Positions 20,338-30,690 of a DNA stretch of 64,000 nucleotides are shown here, in pieces. The notes beneath the pieces are model-generated. The model saw only the letters and a list, made by a program, of their open reading frames with translations, was not told the origin of the DNA and did not search any database. Source of the DNA: an uncultured Bacteroidota bacterium (GTDB taxonomy: Bacteria > Bacteroidota > Bacteroidia > Flavobacteriales > Flavobacteriaceae); contig CABYAF010000004.1 of the NCBI GenBank assembly GCA_902516925.1, positions 1-64,000 on the forward strand, given 5' to 3'. A program made the translations under genes and the position numbers. Position 1 is the first letter of the stretch, and each line of letters begins with the position of its first letter.

Positions 20338-21850
20338 ATTCTGAGGAAAGAATCCCTACAAAACTTTCAATTCCCTTTATATAGTTAATCAACTTAATAT
20401 TTTCATTAGGACTATGTTGATTGTTGTCTTTATTTACTGTAGGTACCCCAACAGCAGGAATATTTAGCACATTAACAAACGGAGAAATTGGAACAGATCC
20501 ACCACTTGTTCTTCTAAGCACAGGTTCTACTCCAAATGTTCTGGTTAATGTTTTAGATAACCAATTCCCTAAATCACTGTCAATGTCTGTCCTAAATGCA
20601 GGGTACGATACTGTAGAGTTAAATTTTACTATTTTATCATATTCCATTCTTTCTTCTTTTGAAGGTTCATGGTCAAGAATAACATATCCCAGATCTTCAA
20701 TGTGCTTCTTTATCAGGTCATGAAGTCTATATCCATCTGATTCTATAACAAGTCTTACATCAATTTCTGCTATACATTCTGATGGAACAATAGTTCTGAC
20801 CTCATCTTCTACCCATCCAGCTCTAATTCCTCTAACATTTAATGATGGAAATTGAATCGCTTCTTGATATGAATTTCCAACAGATTCAGGTTTCTTAAAC
20901 TGCATTTTATTTAGCATACTTTCTTCATTATCAGGAACATTATCCAAATATTTTTTTATTTCATCTGATATTGTAATTCCATCATAGTATCCTTTTATTT
21001 TCACAATACCATTTTCATCTTTCATAGATGATAATATATTTGACATTCTAAAGACAGGATTAGGAGCGTAGTTACCGAAATGACCACTATGTTGAGGTAA
21101 AACTGGTCCATATGTTTTTAAAGTAATTGATGAGATCCCTCTATTACCAAAATTCAGAGTGGGAAGGTCTGACTCGTGCTGAGGACCATCAAATATTAGT
21201 AAGGCATCACTCTTAAGAATATTACTATGCTTTTTAACTGCATCTGGGAGGCTTGGTGAACCTATCTCTTCTTCAAAATCCATAACAAGCTTTAAATTTA
21301 ATTTCTGATCTATATTATTTGTGTTCATAAACTTTATTGCTTGTATGAGCATCATTACAGGTCCTTTAGCATCCGAAGATGCTCTTGCAAATATTCTAAT
21401 ATCTTTTTCTTGAAGTGTTTTATAATCTATATCTTTTATCTCATTTGGATCATATTCAATGAACTCTCCATTTTCCTTTAACTTATATACTGGTGTAAAA
21501 GGATTTTCTTGATCCCATTTTGTCAGATCAACAGGCTGTCCATCGAGATGCATATAAATAAGAACAGTTTTATAATTATCATTAATATGCTTAGATGCTA
21601 ATAGAAGTGGAATTGTCTCAGTATCAAGTCTATTTATCTCAAAATCTAGAGATTTAAATTTATCTTCTGTCCAATCAATTAATTCATATATATCTGATTT
21701 AAAGTTTGAATCATTTGGATATGATAAAAATTCTATAAACTCATCAATATTATTTAATCCTTGTTTAAAAATTTCATTTTTATTTTCTCTTTGACTATAT
21801 ATAGGAATAGACATTACTATTGACAGTAGTATTATTTTAAATATTTTCAT
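20330..21850 (-). CDS. M20 family metallopeptidase (dipeptidase)
   Basis: VLIYMHLDGQPVD, RASSDAKGPVMMLIQAI, MDFEEEIGSPSL, RTSGGSVPISPF. Confidence 0.92.
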   Translation of the reverse strand: MKIFKIILLSIVMSIPIYSQRENKNEIFKQGLNNIDEFIEFLSYPNDSNFKSDIYELIDWTEDKFKSLDFEINRLDTETIPLLLASKHINDNYKTVLIYMHLDGQPVDLTKWDQENPFTPVYKLKENGEFIEYDPNEIKDIDYKTLQEKDIRIFARASSDAKGPVMMLIQAIKFMNTNNIDQKLNLKLVMDFEEEIGSPSLPDAVKKHSNILKSDALLIFDGPQHESDLPTLNFGNRGISSITLKTYGPVLPQHSGHFGNYAPNPVFRMSNILSSMKDENGIVKIKGYYDGITISDEIKKYLDNVPDNEESMLNKMQFKKPESVGNSYQEAIQFPSLNVRGIRAGWVEDEVRTIVPSECIAEIDVRLVIESDGYRLHDLIKKHIEDLGYVILDHEPSKEERMEYDKIVKFNSTVSYPAFRTDIDSDLGNWLSKTLTRTFGVEPVLRRTSGGSVPISPFVNVLNIPAVGVPTVNKDNNQHSPNENIKLINYIKGIESFVGILSSEFK

Positions 21851-22755
21851 AATATATTATTTAAGTTCTTAAGTATAGATTTAGTATCGTCGTTATAATT
21901 TATTTTAATTGAATTTTTATATTTGTTAAACCATGTAATCTGTCTTTTGGCATAGTTTCTAGTATTCTGCTTAATCCTATCTACAGCATCAGTATAGGAA
22001 ATTTCATTTTCAAAATAACTAAAAAATTCTTTGTAACCAACTGTATTTAATGTATTTAAATTTTTATAATCTTTTAAATTATACGCTTCTTCCTCAAGTC
22101 CATCTTTTAGCATTAAATCAACTCTATCATTTATTCTGGTATATAATCTATTTCTTTCACACTCAATTAATATAATATGACTCTCAAAATCTCTCTGTTT
22201 TCTTCTATTAGTTCTATAACTAGAAAATGTATTACCAGTATATTCAATTATTTCAAGTGCTCTAATGATCCTATTTGTATTTTTTAAATCAACTTCACTA
22301 TAGTAATCTGGATCTAATAACTTAAGTCTATTTTGAATGTATTCTATACCTTTTAAATCATAATTTTTAACTATTTCATCTCTTATTTTAACTGGTATAT
22401 CAGGAAAATCATCTATTCCGTACATAATTGAGTCGGCGTATAACCCAGAGCCTCCCACAAGTAATACGGTATCATTTATTTTAAATAACTCATTTAAAAC
22501 CTTTATAGCATCTTTTTCATACAATCCAGCATTATATATATCATGAATACTTTTACTATGAATAAAGTGATGTTTTATCTCTTTTAGTTGTTTTTTGGAC
22601 GGGGGAGATGTACCTATTTTTAATTCTTTAAATAACTGCCTTGAATCACAAGAAACTATTTCAGTATTGAGTTTTTCTGCAAGGGTAATACTTATGTCAG
22701 TCTTACCGATCCCAGTTGGACCAGCAAGATAAATTAATTTTTTATTTGTCATCAT
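21847..22755 (-). CDS. miaA: tRNA dimethylallyltransferase
   Basis: LIYLAGPTGIGKTDISITLAEKLNTEIVSCDSRQLFKELKIGTSPPS, VGGSGLY, KNTNRIIRALEI, RNYAKRQITWF. Confidence 0.95.
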   Translation of the reverse strand: MMTNKKLIYLAGPTGIGKTDISITLAEKLNTEIVSCDSRQLFKELKIGTSPPSKKQLKEIKHHFIHSKSIHDIYNAGLYEKDAIKVLNELFKINDTVLLVGGSGLYADSIMYGIDDFPDIPVKIRDEIVKNYDLKGIEYIQNRLKLLDPDYYSEVDLKNTNRIIRALEIIEYTGNTFSSYRTNRRKQRDFESHIILIECERNRLYTRINDRVDLMLKDGLEEEAYNLKDYKNLNTLNTVGYKEFFSYFENEISYTDAVDRIKQNTRNYAKRQITWFNKYKNSIKINYNDDTKSILKNLNNIL

Positions 22756-23563
22756 CTAGATGAGAACCACATTGGTGACAGAATATAGCATTATCTTTAT
22801 GTGAGTCACATAGACACTCAGCACAAACTCTTGTATTAACATCTACTTTTTTCCTACTTTGAACCATCTCTGCTGATATTATTCCAGTTGGAACAGCTAT
22901 GATACCATAACCAAGTATCATCAACAATGATGCAAGAAATTTACCCATACCTGTTAATGGTACAATATCTCCATAACCAACTGTAGAAATTGTACTTATA
23001 CACCAATAAATACTTTCTGGAATATTATTAAATCCTGCTTGAGGACCTTCAATAATATACATAAGTGTTCCAAATAGAATACACATAATCAAAACAAACA
23101 GAAGAAAAATTATAATTTTTGCTCTACTAACAAGAAGTGATCTATATAGAAAGTTTGATTCACCTATATATCTTGAAATGTGAAGAACTCTAAATATCCT
23201 TAATATTCTTAGAGCTCTAATTGCCATCATAGGTTCCAATTGGACGCCAATAAAAATTAAAGTAATATACTTAGGTATAGTTGCAAGTAAGTCTGTTATT
23301 CCATAAAAACTAAATATATATTTTTTTGGATGATGAATTGATATAACTCTTAAAATGTACTCAATTGTAAATAGTATTGTAATAGTCCATTCAGCAATAT
23401 TTAAAATACTGTAATACTTTTCGTTAATCCATCCAACTGTCTCAAGAGCAACAAGTACTACACTAATAATAATTACTAAAATCAGTAATATATCAAATGC
23501 CTTACCTGCAGGAGTATCTGCTTCATAAATAACATCATGTATTTTCTGACGAGTTTTATTCAA
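22742..23563 (-). CDS. Voltage-gated-type potassium/ion channel with C-terminal zinc ribbon
   Basis: Six TM-like segments, S4-like RALRILRIFRVLHISRYI, selectivity filter STVGYGDIVPLT, terminal CAECLCDSHKDNAIFCHQCGSHL. Confidence 0.9.
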   Translation of the reverse strand: MNKTRQKIHDVIYEADTPAGKAFDILLILVIIISVVLVALETVGWINEKYYSILNIAEWTITILFTIEYILRVISIHHPKKYIFSFYGITDLLATIPKYITLIFIGVQLEPMMAIRALRILRIFRVLHISRYIGESNFLYRSLLVSRAKIIIFLLFVLIMCILFGTLMYIIEGPQAGFNNIPESIYWCISTISTVGYGDIVPLTGMGKFLASLLMILGYGIIAVPTGIISAEMVQSRKKVDVNTRVCAECLCDSHKDNAIFCHQCGSHLDDDK

Positions 23564-24683
23564 TGCCTGAAAATTTATATATTTCTTCCAAAGTTAGTAG
23601 TTTTTTATATCTCTTTTCAGAAATTACTCTATACACATAGTTTTTAACTTTTTTACAATCGTCTACTTTAACAACCCTAGAATTTAATTTTTTTTCAGTA
23701 TTAATGTTATTGAAAAGGTCAAAATACCCATATCCAATGACCTTTTTATCTTTTAATAGGATAAATCCTTTCTCATCATCTTTTTTTCCTGAAAAGGTAA
23801 TTATGAAATTTTTTCTTTCACTAACAATCTGAGGGATTTCAATTTTATAGAATAATTTTGGATCAATGTTATTGTTAATCTTAGGTTTCAAAGATTTTAT
23901 TTCTTGTATTGCTTTTAAAATTGCAATATCAATACTTCCAGTTTTATGAACTTTTACTGATTTAAAATTATTTTGAACATATTTAGGTATAAACTTTTTA
24001 CTTGTAAATAGCTTTATGAGCTTGTTTTTTATATCCTTACTATAATCTACATAAATAAGTTTTCTGTTTTTATTGTATATGTAGAATACACCAATTGTAC
24101 TTTCTAAAGTCTCTATAGTTTTTTTGAATATAGAGCTAATACTCTCTCCTGGAAACTCTACTATACTTTTTTTGATTATATTCTGATTAATATCTTTCTC
24201 AATTAATATTTTTAGTAGTTCAACTGTTGCTAATGCATCTCCACTAGCTCTATGCCTATCTTTTAATGGTATTCCAAGGCTCCTTGATAATCTTCCAAGC
24301 TTGTAAGACTCTTGCTCTGGAAGTAATTCTTGAGATAATATAACAGTACATAATGATTTCATTGAGAATTCAAACCCTAGTCTTTTAAACTCTAACTGTA
24401 AAATTCTATAATCAAATTGAGCATTATGCGCAACAAGAATTGAATTTGAGGTAATCTCAATAATTCTTTTAGCTACTTCATGAAACCTTGGTGCTGATTT
24501 TACCATTTTTGAAGAGATACCTGTAAGTTTTTCTACATATGGGTGTATATCTCTTTCAGGATTAACAAGGCTTATAAATTGATCGGTTATTGTTACACCA
24601 TCAAATCTATATGCAGCAACCTCAATAATAGATTCCTCATTAAACTTACCTCCGGTAGTTTCTAAATCAACAATTGTGTACAT
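23556..24683 (-). CDS. DnaQ/DEDD exonuclease domain protein with a degenerate GIY-YIG-like region
   Basis: MYTIVDLETTGGKFNEESIIEVAAYRFDG, LVAHNAQFDYRILQLEF, HRASGDALATVELL; then GVFYIYNKNRKLIYVDYSKDIKNKLIKLF. Confidence 0.85.
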   Translation of the reverse strand: MYTIVDLETTGGKFNEESIIEVAAYRFDGVTITDQFISLVNPERDIHPYVEKLTGISSKMVKSAPRFHEVAKRIIEITSNSILVAHNAQFDYRILQLEFKRLGFEFSMKSLCTVILSQELLPEQESYKLGRLSRSLGIPLKDRHRASGDALATVELLKILIEKDINQNIIKKSIVEFPGESISSIFKKTIETLESTIGVFYIYNKNRKLIYVDYSKDIKNKLIKLFTSKKFIPKYVQNNFKSVKVHKTGSIDIAILKAIQEIKSLKPKINNNIDPKLFYKIEIPQIVSERKNFIITFSGKKDDEKGFILLKDKKVIGYGYFDLFNNINTEKKLNSRVVKVDDCKKVKNYVYRVISEKRYKKLLTLEEIYKFSGIE

Positions 24684-25333
24684 TAATAATTCCTTTTACC
24701 AAAGATTTTGCTTCCAACTCTAATCATATTTGAACCATTCTCTAATGCAATATCATAATCATCACTCATTCCAATTGATAAAACTTTAAATCTTGAATCA
24801 ATCAAAACCATATCATCATAAATTGTTTTAATCATTTTAAATTCTTCATTAACTAATTCATTGTCATTTGTAAATGTAGCCATTCCCATTAATCCAATAA
24901 TATTTAGATTATCATAATTTTTTAAACTTTCATAAAAGTTTTTAAAATCATTTATTTGAAGTCCAAATTTAGACTCCTCTCTTGAGATCTTAAGCTGGAT
25001 TAAGCAATCAATTTTTCTATTCTCTTTTTTTGCATGTTTATCAATCTCTTTTGCTAAAGATATTCTATCAACTGAATGGATTAAGGCTATAAATTTAGCT
25101 ATATATTTTACTTTATTTTTTTGGAGATGTCCAATCATATGCCATTCTATATCTTTTGGTAACTTACTGTGCTTTTCAACAATTTCTTGGACTCTATTTT
25201 CACCAAATTTTAATTGACCAGAATTGTACGCTTCTTCGATTTCTTGAATACTTCTAGTCTTAGACACAGCAATTAAATTTGCTCTATCTTTAATTTCATT
25301 TTTAATAATTGTAATTTGCTTTTTTATACTCAT
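24683..25333 (-). CDS. YggS/PROSC family PLP-binding protein
   Basis: NLIAVSKTRSIQEIEEAYNSGQLKFGENRVQE, WHMIGHLQKNKVKYI, SIGMSDDYDIALENGSNMIRVGSKIFG. Confidence 0.95.
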   Translation of the reverse strand: MSIKKQITIIKNEIKDRANLIAVSKTRSIQEIEEAYNSGQLKFGENRVQEIVEKHSKLPKDIEWHMIGHLQKNKVKYIAKFIALIHSVDRISLAKEIDKHAKKENRKIDCLIQLKISREESKFGLQINDFKNFYESLKNYDNLNIIGLMGMATFTNDNELVNEEFKMIKTIYDDMVLIDSRFKVLSIGMSDDYDIALENGSNMIRVGSKIFGKRNY

Positions 25334-26286
25334 AATTGACGCATTATCTCCTCAGCTACTTCAAGAGCTTGAAGACCATCTGCTAAGCTTACTTTTGAAT
25401 CAGTTCTAGATTCGATAGACTTATAAAAGTCATTTAATTCAGCCTCTATGGAATTTACACTTTGTACTTCAGGATTTTCAAAGAGAATAATTTTTTCTTG
25501 ACCTAAATTATTTTTAATTATTAGTGAACTATCCGAATCAGTTTTATGTTTGTCTCTAATTTTGACAACCTGAAATTCTTTTTCTAAAAAATTAATTGAA
25601 ATATATGCGTCTTCTTGAAAAATTCTAGTTTTTCTCATTTTCTTAAGAGAAATTCTACTTGATGTTAAGTTTGCGATACAACCATCTTCAAATTCTATTC
25701 TTGCATTTGCAATGTCTGGAGTAGAGCTAATTATAGATACTCCAGATGCATCTATTTTTTTGACTTTTGAATTATTGATTTTTAAAATTATATCTATATC
25801 ATGAATCATTAGATCCATTATGACTGATACATCCGTTCCTCTAGGATTAAAGTCAGATAGTCTATGTGATTCAATAAATTTTGGGTTTTTTATAAATTCT
25901 TTACAAGAGATAAATGCTTGGTTATATCTTTCAACAAAACCGACTTGACCGACAATACCCTTTTTCATTGCAAGTTTCTCTATAATTCTTGCCTCTTTTG
26001 AGTCAGTGGTTAAAGGTTTTTCAACAAATATATGCTTACCCTTACTAATACATTTTTCTGCTATTCCAAAATGCGTTGTAGTTGGTGATACTATTACAGC
26101 CGCATCTATCTTATTAATAAGGGAGTCAAGGTTTTTAAAAAATGTATACCCTTTTTCTTGAGATAATTTTTCAGAATTAGAGACATCTGTATCATGAAAC
26201 CCTACAAGTTCAAAATCTGAGTTGTTTAATATGCTTAAATGGATCTTTCCTAGATGTCCAGCTCCAATTACACCAACCTTAATCAT
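25330..26286 (-). CDS. Gfo/Idh/MocA family oxidoreductase
   Basis: IKVGVIGAGHLGKIHLSIL, VIVSPTTTHFGIAEKCISKGKHIFVEKPLT, MDLMIHDIDIIL. Confidence 0.92.
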   Translation of the reverse strand: MIKVGVIGAGHLGKIHLSILNNSDFELVGFHDTDVSNSEKLSQEKGYTFFKNLDSLINKIDAAVIVSPTTTHFGIAEKCISKGKHIFVEKPLTTDSKEARIIEKLAMKKGIVGQVGFVERYNQAFISCKEFIKNPKFIESHRLSDFNPRGTDVSVIMDLMIHDIDIILKINNSKVKKIDASGVSIISSTPDIANARIEFEDGCIANLTSSRISLKKMRKTRIFQEDAYISINFLEKEFQVVKIRDKHKTDSDSSLIIKNNLGQEKIILFENPEVQSVNSIEAELNDFYKSIESRTDSKVSLADGLQALEVAEEIMRQL

Positions 26287-26308
26287 TTGCTAAAAATACA
26301 ATCTTCTT

Positions 26309-26986
26309 TTGGAATTTTCGACTATTAATTTAATATTAGTGATTGTGGAGGATAACTTTAAATTTAAAGGTAGAAGGAGGATACTCGCTTCAGAGCTTAA
26401 GAAAAAAGGGATTATTAATAATCAAATAATTAATTCAATTGAAACTATTCCACGTCATTTATTTATTGACCCTGGACTTTCTGAACAAGCATACATTGAT
26501 AAGGCTCTACCAATTGATTCAAATCAAACTATATCGCAACCATATACTGTAGCTTTTCAGACTCAACTATTGAATCCTCTTCCAGGAGAAAAAATTTTAG
26601 AAATTGGAACCGGCTCTGGATATCAAACTTCAATTCTAGATTTTTTAAAAACAGATGTATATACGATTGAAAGAAATCATAATCTGTTCAGATTAACCTC
26701 AAAGCTTTTTAAAAAATTAAATATAAATCCAGTTAAATTTAAATATGGTGATGGTTATAAGGGCTTGACAGATGATTGTCCTTTTGATGGAATTATAGTG
26801 ACAGCTGGTTCACCCTATGTTCCAGAAAATCTATTAAAGCAACTAAAGATAGGAGGTAGAATGGTAGTGCCAATTGGTAAAGAGACTCAGGTTATGACCA
26901 AAATCATTAGAATTAGTGTGAAAGATTTTAAAAAAGAAACTTTTGGTGATTTTAAGTTTGTACCAATGTTAGATAAGAAGGATTAG
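26309..26986 (+). CDS. pcm: Protein-L-isoaspartate O-methyltransferase (start uncertain; GTG or ATG further in possible)
   Basis: PRHLFIDPGLSEQAYIDKALPIDSNQTISQPYTVAFQTQLL, ILEIGTGSGYQTSIL, FDGIIVTAGSPYVPENLLKQLKIGGRMVVPIG. Confidence 0.92.
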   Translation: MEFSTINLILVIVEDNFKFKGRRRILASELKKKGIINNQIINSIETIPRHLFIDPGLSEQAYIDKALPIDSNQTISQPYTVAFQTQLLNPLPGEKILEIGTGSGYQTSILDFLKTDVYTIERNHNLFRLTSKLFKKLNINPVKFKYGDGYKGLTDDCPFDGIIVTAGSPYVPENLLKQLKIGGRMVVPIGKETQVMTKIIRISVKDFKKETFGDFKFVPMLDKKD

Positions 26987-27441
26987 TTATTAAAGTTTTT
27001 CTTAATCCTCTTTAAGCTTATCTTACTTTCTCTGTCTTTTATTACATTTCTTTTGTCAAACTCTCTTTTTCCTTTTGCTACTGAAACATTAAGTTTTGCA
27101 ATCCCTTTTTTACTGATAAATAATGATGTAGCAACAACTGTAATCCCAGTATCCTTAACTTGTTTTTGAATTTTTTTTAATTCTTGTTTATTTAACAATA
27201 ATTTTCTTCTCCTCTTAGGGTTATAATTACTTTCACTGGAGTTCTTGTATTCATCAACATGCATATTGACAACAAAAAGTTCATCACCACTGAATTCACA
27301 ATAGGAATTGTTCAATGATGCTTTAGAGTTTCTAATTGATTTAATTTCATTACCAGTTAAAACTATACCACATGTATACTTATCCAATAATGAATAATCG
27401 TACTTAGCTTTCTTGTTATTTATGTTAACTAAATTATTCAC
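26983..27441 (-). CDS. smpB: SsrA-binding protein
   Basis: YSLLDKYTCGIVLTGNEIKSIRNSKASLNNSYCEF, NMHVDEYKN, KRRRKLLLNKQELKKI, VSVAKGKREFDKRNVIKDRE. Confidence 0.96.
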   Translation of the reverse strand: MNNLVNINNKKAKYDYSLLDKYTCGIVLTGNEIKSIRNSKASLNNSYCEFSGDELFVVNMHVDEYKNSSESNYNPKRRRKLLLNKQELKKIQKQVKDTGITVVATSLFISKKGIAKLNVSVAKGKREFDKRNVIKDRESKISLKRIKKNFNN

Positions 27442-27483
27442 TATGTAAAATTACAAATTTGAAATGGATCTAATGGACCATTC

Positions 27484-27503
27484 TAAACAATAAAAATTGT
27501 TTA
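27484..27503. repeat. Inverted repeat TAAACAAT-AAAA-ATTGTTTA in the smpB/glyA divergent spacer
   Basis: 8-bp perfect arms, 4-nt loop. Confidence 0.5.
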
Positions 27504-27578
27504 TAACTAGTTGATTTATATAATAGGAATCGAATAAACTCAAGTGCCTATTTTATTAATTTAGCACTTTATAAAATT

Positions 27579-28853
27579 ATGAACAATCAAGATCAAATCT
27601 TTAATCTTATTAAAGAAGAAAAAAAGAGACAGCTTGGAGGATTAGAATTAATTGCATCTGAGAACTTTACAAGTGATAATGTAATGAAAGCAACAGGATC
27701 AATTCTTACTAATAAATATGCTGAAGGTTACCCTGGTAAACGATACTATGGTGGATGTGAAGTTGTAGACAAAATTGAAAATATTGCTATTGATCGCCTA
27801 AAGACCCTCTTTAACGTTGAATATGCAAATGTTCAGCCTCATTCAGGTTCACAGGCTAACACTGCAGTATTTGATGCTTTTTTGAAGCCTGGAGACAAAA
27901 TTCTTGGTCTTGATTTAGCTCATGGAGGTCATTTAACTCATGGTTCGAATGTCAATTTCTCAGGAAAAATATATAACTCAAGCTTCTATGGGGTTAATAA
28001 TGATGGAGTATTCGATTATGAAAAAATCCTTGAAAGAGCAAAAGATGTTAAACCAAATCTAATAATTGTTGGAGCTTCAGCATACTCTCGAGACATTAAC
28101 TTTTCTAAATTCAGAGAAATCGCTGATGAAGTTGGTGCATTTCTTCACGCTGATATTGCTCATCCCTCAGGTCTTATAGCTAAAGGCTTTCTTAGTGATC
28201 CAGTGCCTCATTGTCATGTGATTACATCCACAACTCATAAAACACTAAGGGGACCAAGAGGAGGTATAATGATGATGGGTAAAGATTTTGATAATCCATT
28301 CGGTATTAAATTAAAAAATGGAAATTTAAAGAGTATGTCATCTATTTTAGATTCTGCTATATTTCCTGGAAATCAAGGAGGACCTTTGGAGCATGTAATT
28401 GCTGCAAAAGCTATTGCTTTTGGAGAAGCTTTAGATCCTCAATTTAAAAAATATATAAATCAAGTAATTTTAAATGCTTCTAAACTATCTAAAAATTTAA
28501 TCGATCTTGGTTATAATATAGTTTCGGGAGGTACAGATAATCATCTTTTGTTAATTGACTTAAGAAATAAAGATATATCTGGAAAAGATGCTGAGAGAGT
28601 TCTTGGAGAATCAAATATTACAGTAAATAAAAACATGGTTCCTTTCGATGATAAGTCACCTTTTGTTACAAGTGGAATAAGAATTGGGACACCGGCAATC
28701 ACAACTAGAGGGCTTACTGAAAATGATATGGATTTTGTTGCGGAATCTATTGATTCATCAATAGTAAATTGTGAAGATGATATAATTTTATCTGATATAG
28801 GTAAAAAAGTTGAGTCTTACATGAAAGATAGACCTTTGTTTTCTGCTACTTAG
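27579..28853 (+). CDS. glyA: Serine hydroxymethyltransferase
   Basis: [69 protein letters not shown]. Confidence 0.97.
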   Translation: MNNQDQIFNLIKEEKKRQLGGLELIASENFTSDNVMKATGSILTNKYAEGYPGKRYYGGCEVVDKIENIAIDRLKTLFNVEYANVQPHSGSQANTAVFDAFLKPGDKILGLDLAHGGHLTHGSNVNFSGKIYNSSFYGVNNDGVFDYEKILERAKDVKPNLIIVGASAYSRDINFSKFREIADEVGAFLHADIAHPSGLIAKGFLSDPVPHCHVITSTTHKTLRGPRGGIMMMGKDFDNPFGIKLKNGNLKSMSSILDSAIFPGNQGGPLEHVIAAKAIAFGEALDPQFKKYINQVILNASKLSKNLIDLGYNIVSGGTDNHLLLIDLRNKDISGKDAERVLGESNITVNKNMVPFDDKSPFVTSGIRIGTPAITTRGLTENDMDFVAESIDSSIVNCEDDIILSDIGKKVESYMKDRPLFSAT

Positions 28854-29859
28854 AGACAATCTTTACCTCGAAAAGTTTATCCCAGTTTTTTCCAGTCACA
28901 TACATTTTTTGATTCATAAAGGCTATCCCATTCATAACATCTAAATTAGGATTCTGAGTGACTCTATCTCTTATTCCTGAAAAGTCAATTACTTTCTCTA
29001 CTATTCCATTAGATGGATTTATCACTATAATAACATCTCGATTAAACTGATAGGTATTAGCGTAAATTTTTCCATCAATAAATTCTAATTCATTGATATT
29101 TTTAATTCTAGATTTATCAGTTAATACGTCAATATAACTTATCTCTTTAAGAGTCATAGGGTCTAAAATCCATATTTTACTTGTTCCATCAGACTTATAG
29201 ATAAATTCTCCATCATTACATAAACCCCAACCTTCTATACTTTTCTCATAATTAAATGTTCCAATTTTATTAAATTCTAAGTCATAAATAAATCCAATAT
29301 TATTCTTCCATGTAAGTTGATAAACCTTATCCCTTAGAATTGTTAATCCTTCTGCAAAATACTCGTAATCAAGATTAATAATTTTGAGTATCTCTCCACT
29401 TCTATAATCTATTCTTCTTAAAGTTGATTTTCCATTTAACCCAGTACTCTCATATAGTTGATTATTGTAAAATTCTAGTCCTTGAGTATAAGCTTTTTGA
29501 TCATGTTTATATTCATTTACAACTTCATAGGTCATTAACTCAGGTTTTATATTCGAGTAAATATCAAATTTTTTTGCAATAGAAATTACTTCATTATCAG
29601 AGTAAATATCAACGGAAGCTTTATTTTCACCGACTTTATAATTAATTAATTTAATATTATTTTTTACTTTTTCTTCGTTCAAATAATAATGGACTGAATC
29701 AATAATCTTTTTACCTGTTGAGCTTACGCTTATTGATATTTCGTCATCAACTGAAATCTTTATATTAGAAGATTCAATCTGTATTTTAAATCCACTTGTT
29801 GCATTATCATCACAATTAAGTATTAATAAAAAGAAGAAAAAAACAATACTATGCTTCAT
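28846..29859 (-). CDS. Glutaminyl-peptide cyclotransferase (bacterial/plant-type beta-propeller) lipoprotein
   Basis: Lipobox [65 protein letters not shown]. Confidence 0.9.
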   Translation of the reverse strand: MKHSIVFFFFLLILNCDDNATSGFKIQIESSNIKISVDDEISISVSSTGKKIIDSVHYYLNEEKVKNNIKLINYKVGENKASVDIYSDNEVISIAKKFDIYSNIKPELMTYEVVNEYKHDQKAYTQGLEFYNNQLYESTGLNGKSTLRRIDYRSGEILKIINLDYEYFAEGLTILRDKVYQLTWKNNIGFIYDLEFNKIGTFNYEKSIEGWGLCNDGEFIYKSDGTSKIWILDPMTLKEISYIDVLTDKSRIKNINELEFIDGKIYANTYQFNRDVIIVINPSNGIVEKVIDFSGIRDRVTQNPNLDVMNGIAFMNQKMYVTGKNWDKLFEVKIVSK

Positions 29860-29893
29860 GAATTAAATTTATTACTAATATATTTAATAAATA

Positions 29894-30685
29894 ATGAGTA
29901 AAGTAATTTTAATTACGGGAACATCATCAGGTTTTGGAAAATCAATTGCTGAAAAACTTCATTCCCAAGGTCATACTGTTATTGGAACCTCTAGAAATGG
30001 CGATAAAATTAACTCAATATTCAAGACGATGAAACTTGACATAAATAACTATGAAATGTCAAAGAGTTTAATAAATAAAATTATTGACTCTCATGGAAGA
30101 ATAGACATACTGATAAATAATGCAGGAATTAATATTACAGGTCCTCTTGAGACTACTGATATGTCTGATTTAAAAAAGTTGTTTGATACTAATTTTTTTA
30201 GTCATATTAATATGATTCAAAATGTTCTACCTAATATGAGATCAAAGAAACAGGGATTAATAATCAATATTACATCTATAGCTGGCTATCTTGGATTGCC
30301 ATTTTGGGGAGCTTATTGTGCTTCAAAATCCTCTTTTAATATTATAGCTGAAAGTTTAAATATTGAGCTTAAAAAACACAATATTAATATAGTTAACATT
30401 GCTCCAGGAGATTATAAAACAGAAATTGCTTCTAATAGAGTGGATAGGGTAGATCCTAATTCACCATATTTTAAAGAATACAAAAAAGTTATAGATAATG
30501 TTAATGGTAAGATGAAGCATGGAAGGGATCCAATAGAAGTAGCAGAATTAGTCTCAAAAATTATTAACAAACAAAACCCAAAAATTAATTATCTTGTTGG
30601 AGGATTTCTTGAAAAAAAAATTACATTGAAAAGTTTATTTCCTGACAAGATTTTTCAAAAAATAATAATGAAACTATATAACTAA
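29894..30685 (+). CDS. Short-chain dehydrogenase/reductase
   Basis: ILITGTSSGFGKSIAEKL, NNAGINITGPLE, SIAGYLGLPFWGAYCASKSSF (YxxxK). Confidence 0.92.
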   Translation: MSKVILITGTSSGFGKSIAEKLHSQGHTVIGTSRNGDKINSIFKTMKLDINNYEMSKSLINKIIDSHGRIDILINNAGINITGPLETTDMSDLKKLFDTNFFSHINMIQNVLPNMRSKKQGLIINITSIAGYLGLPFWGAYCASKSSFNIIAESLNIELKKHNINIVNIAPGDYKTEIASNRVDRVDPNSPYFKEYKKVIDNVNGKMKHGRDPIEVAELVSKIINKQNPKINYLVGGFLEKKITLKSLFPDKIFQKIIMKLYN

Positions 30686-30690
30686 ATATT

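Noticed and set aside
29894-30685. SDR considered as the missing 3-keto reductase for sulfonolipid synthesis
   Set aside because: About 13.5 kb from the candidate pair with unrelated genes between; generic SDR motifs give no specific support.
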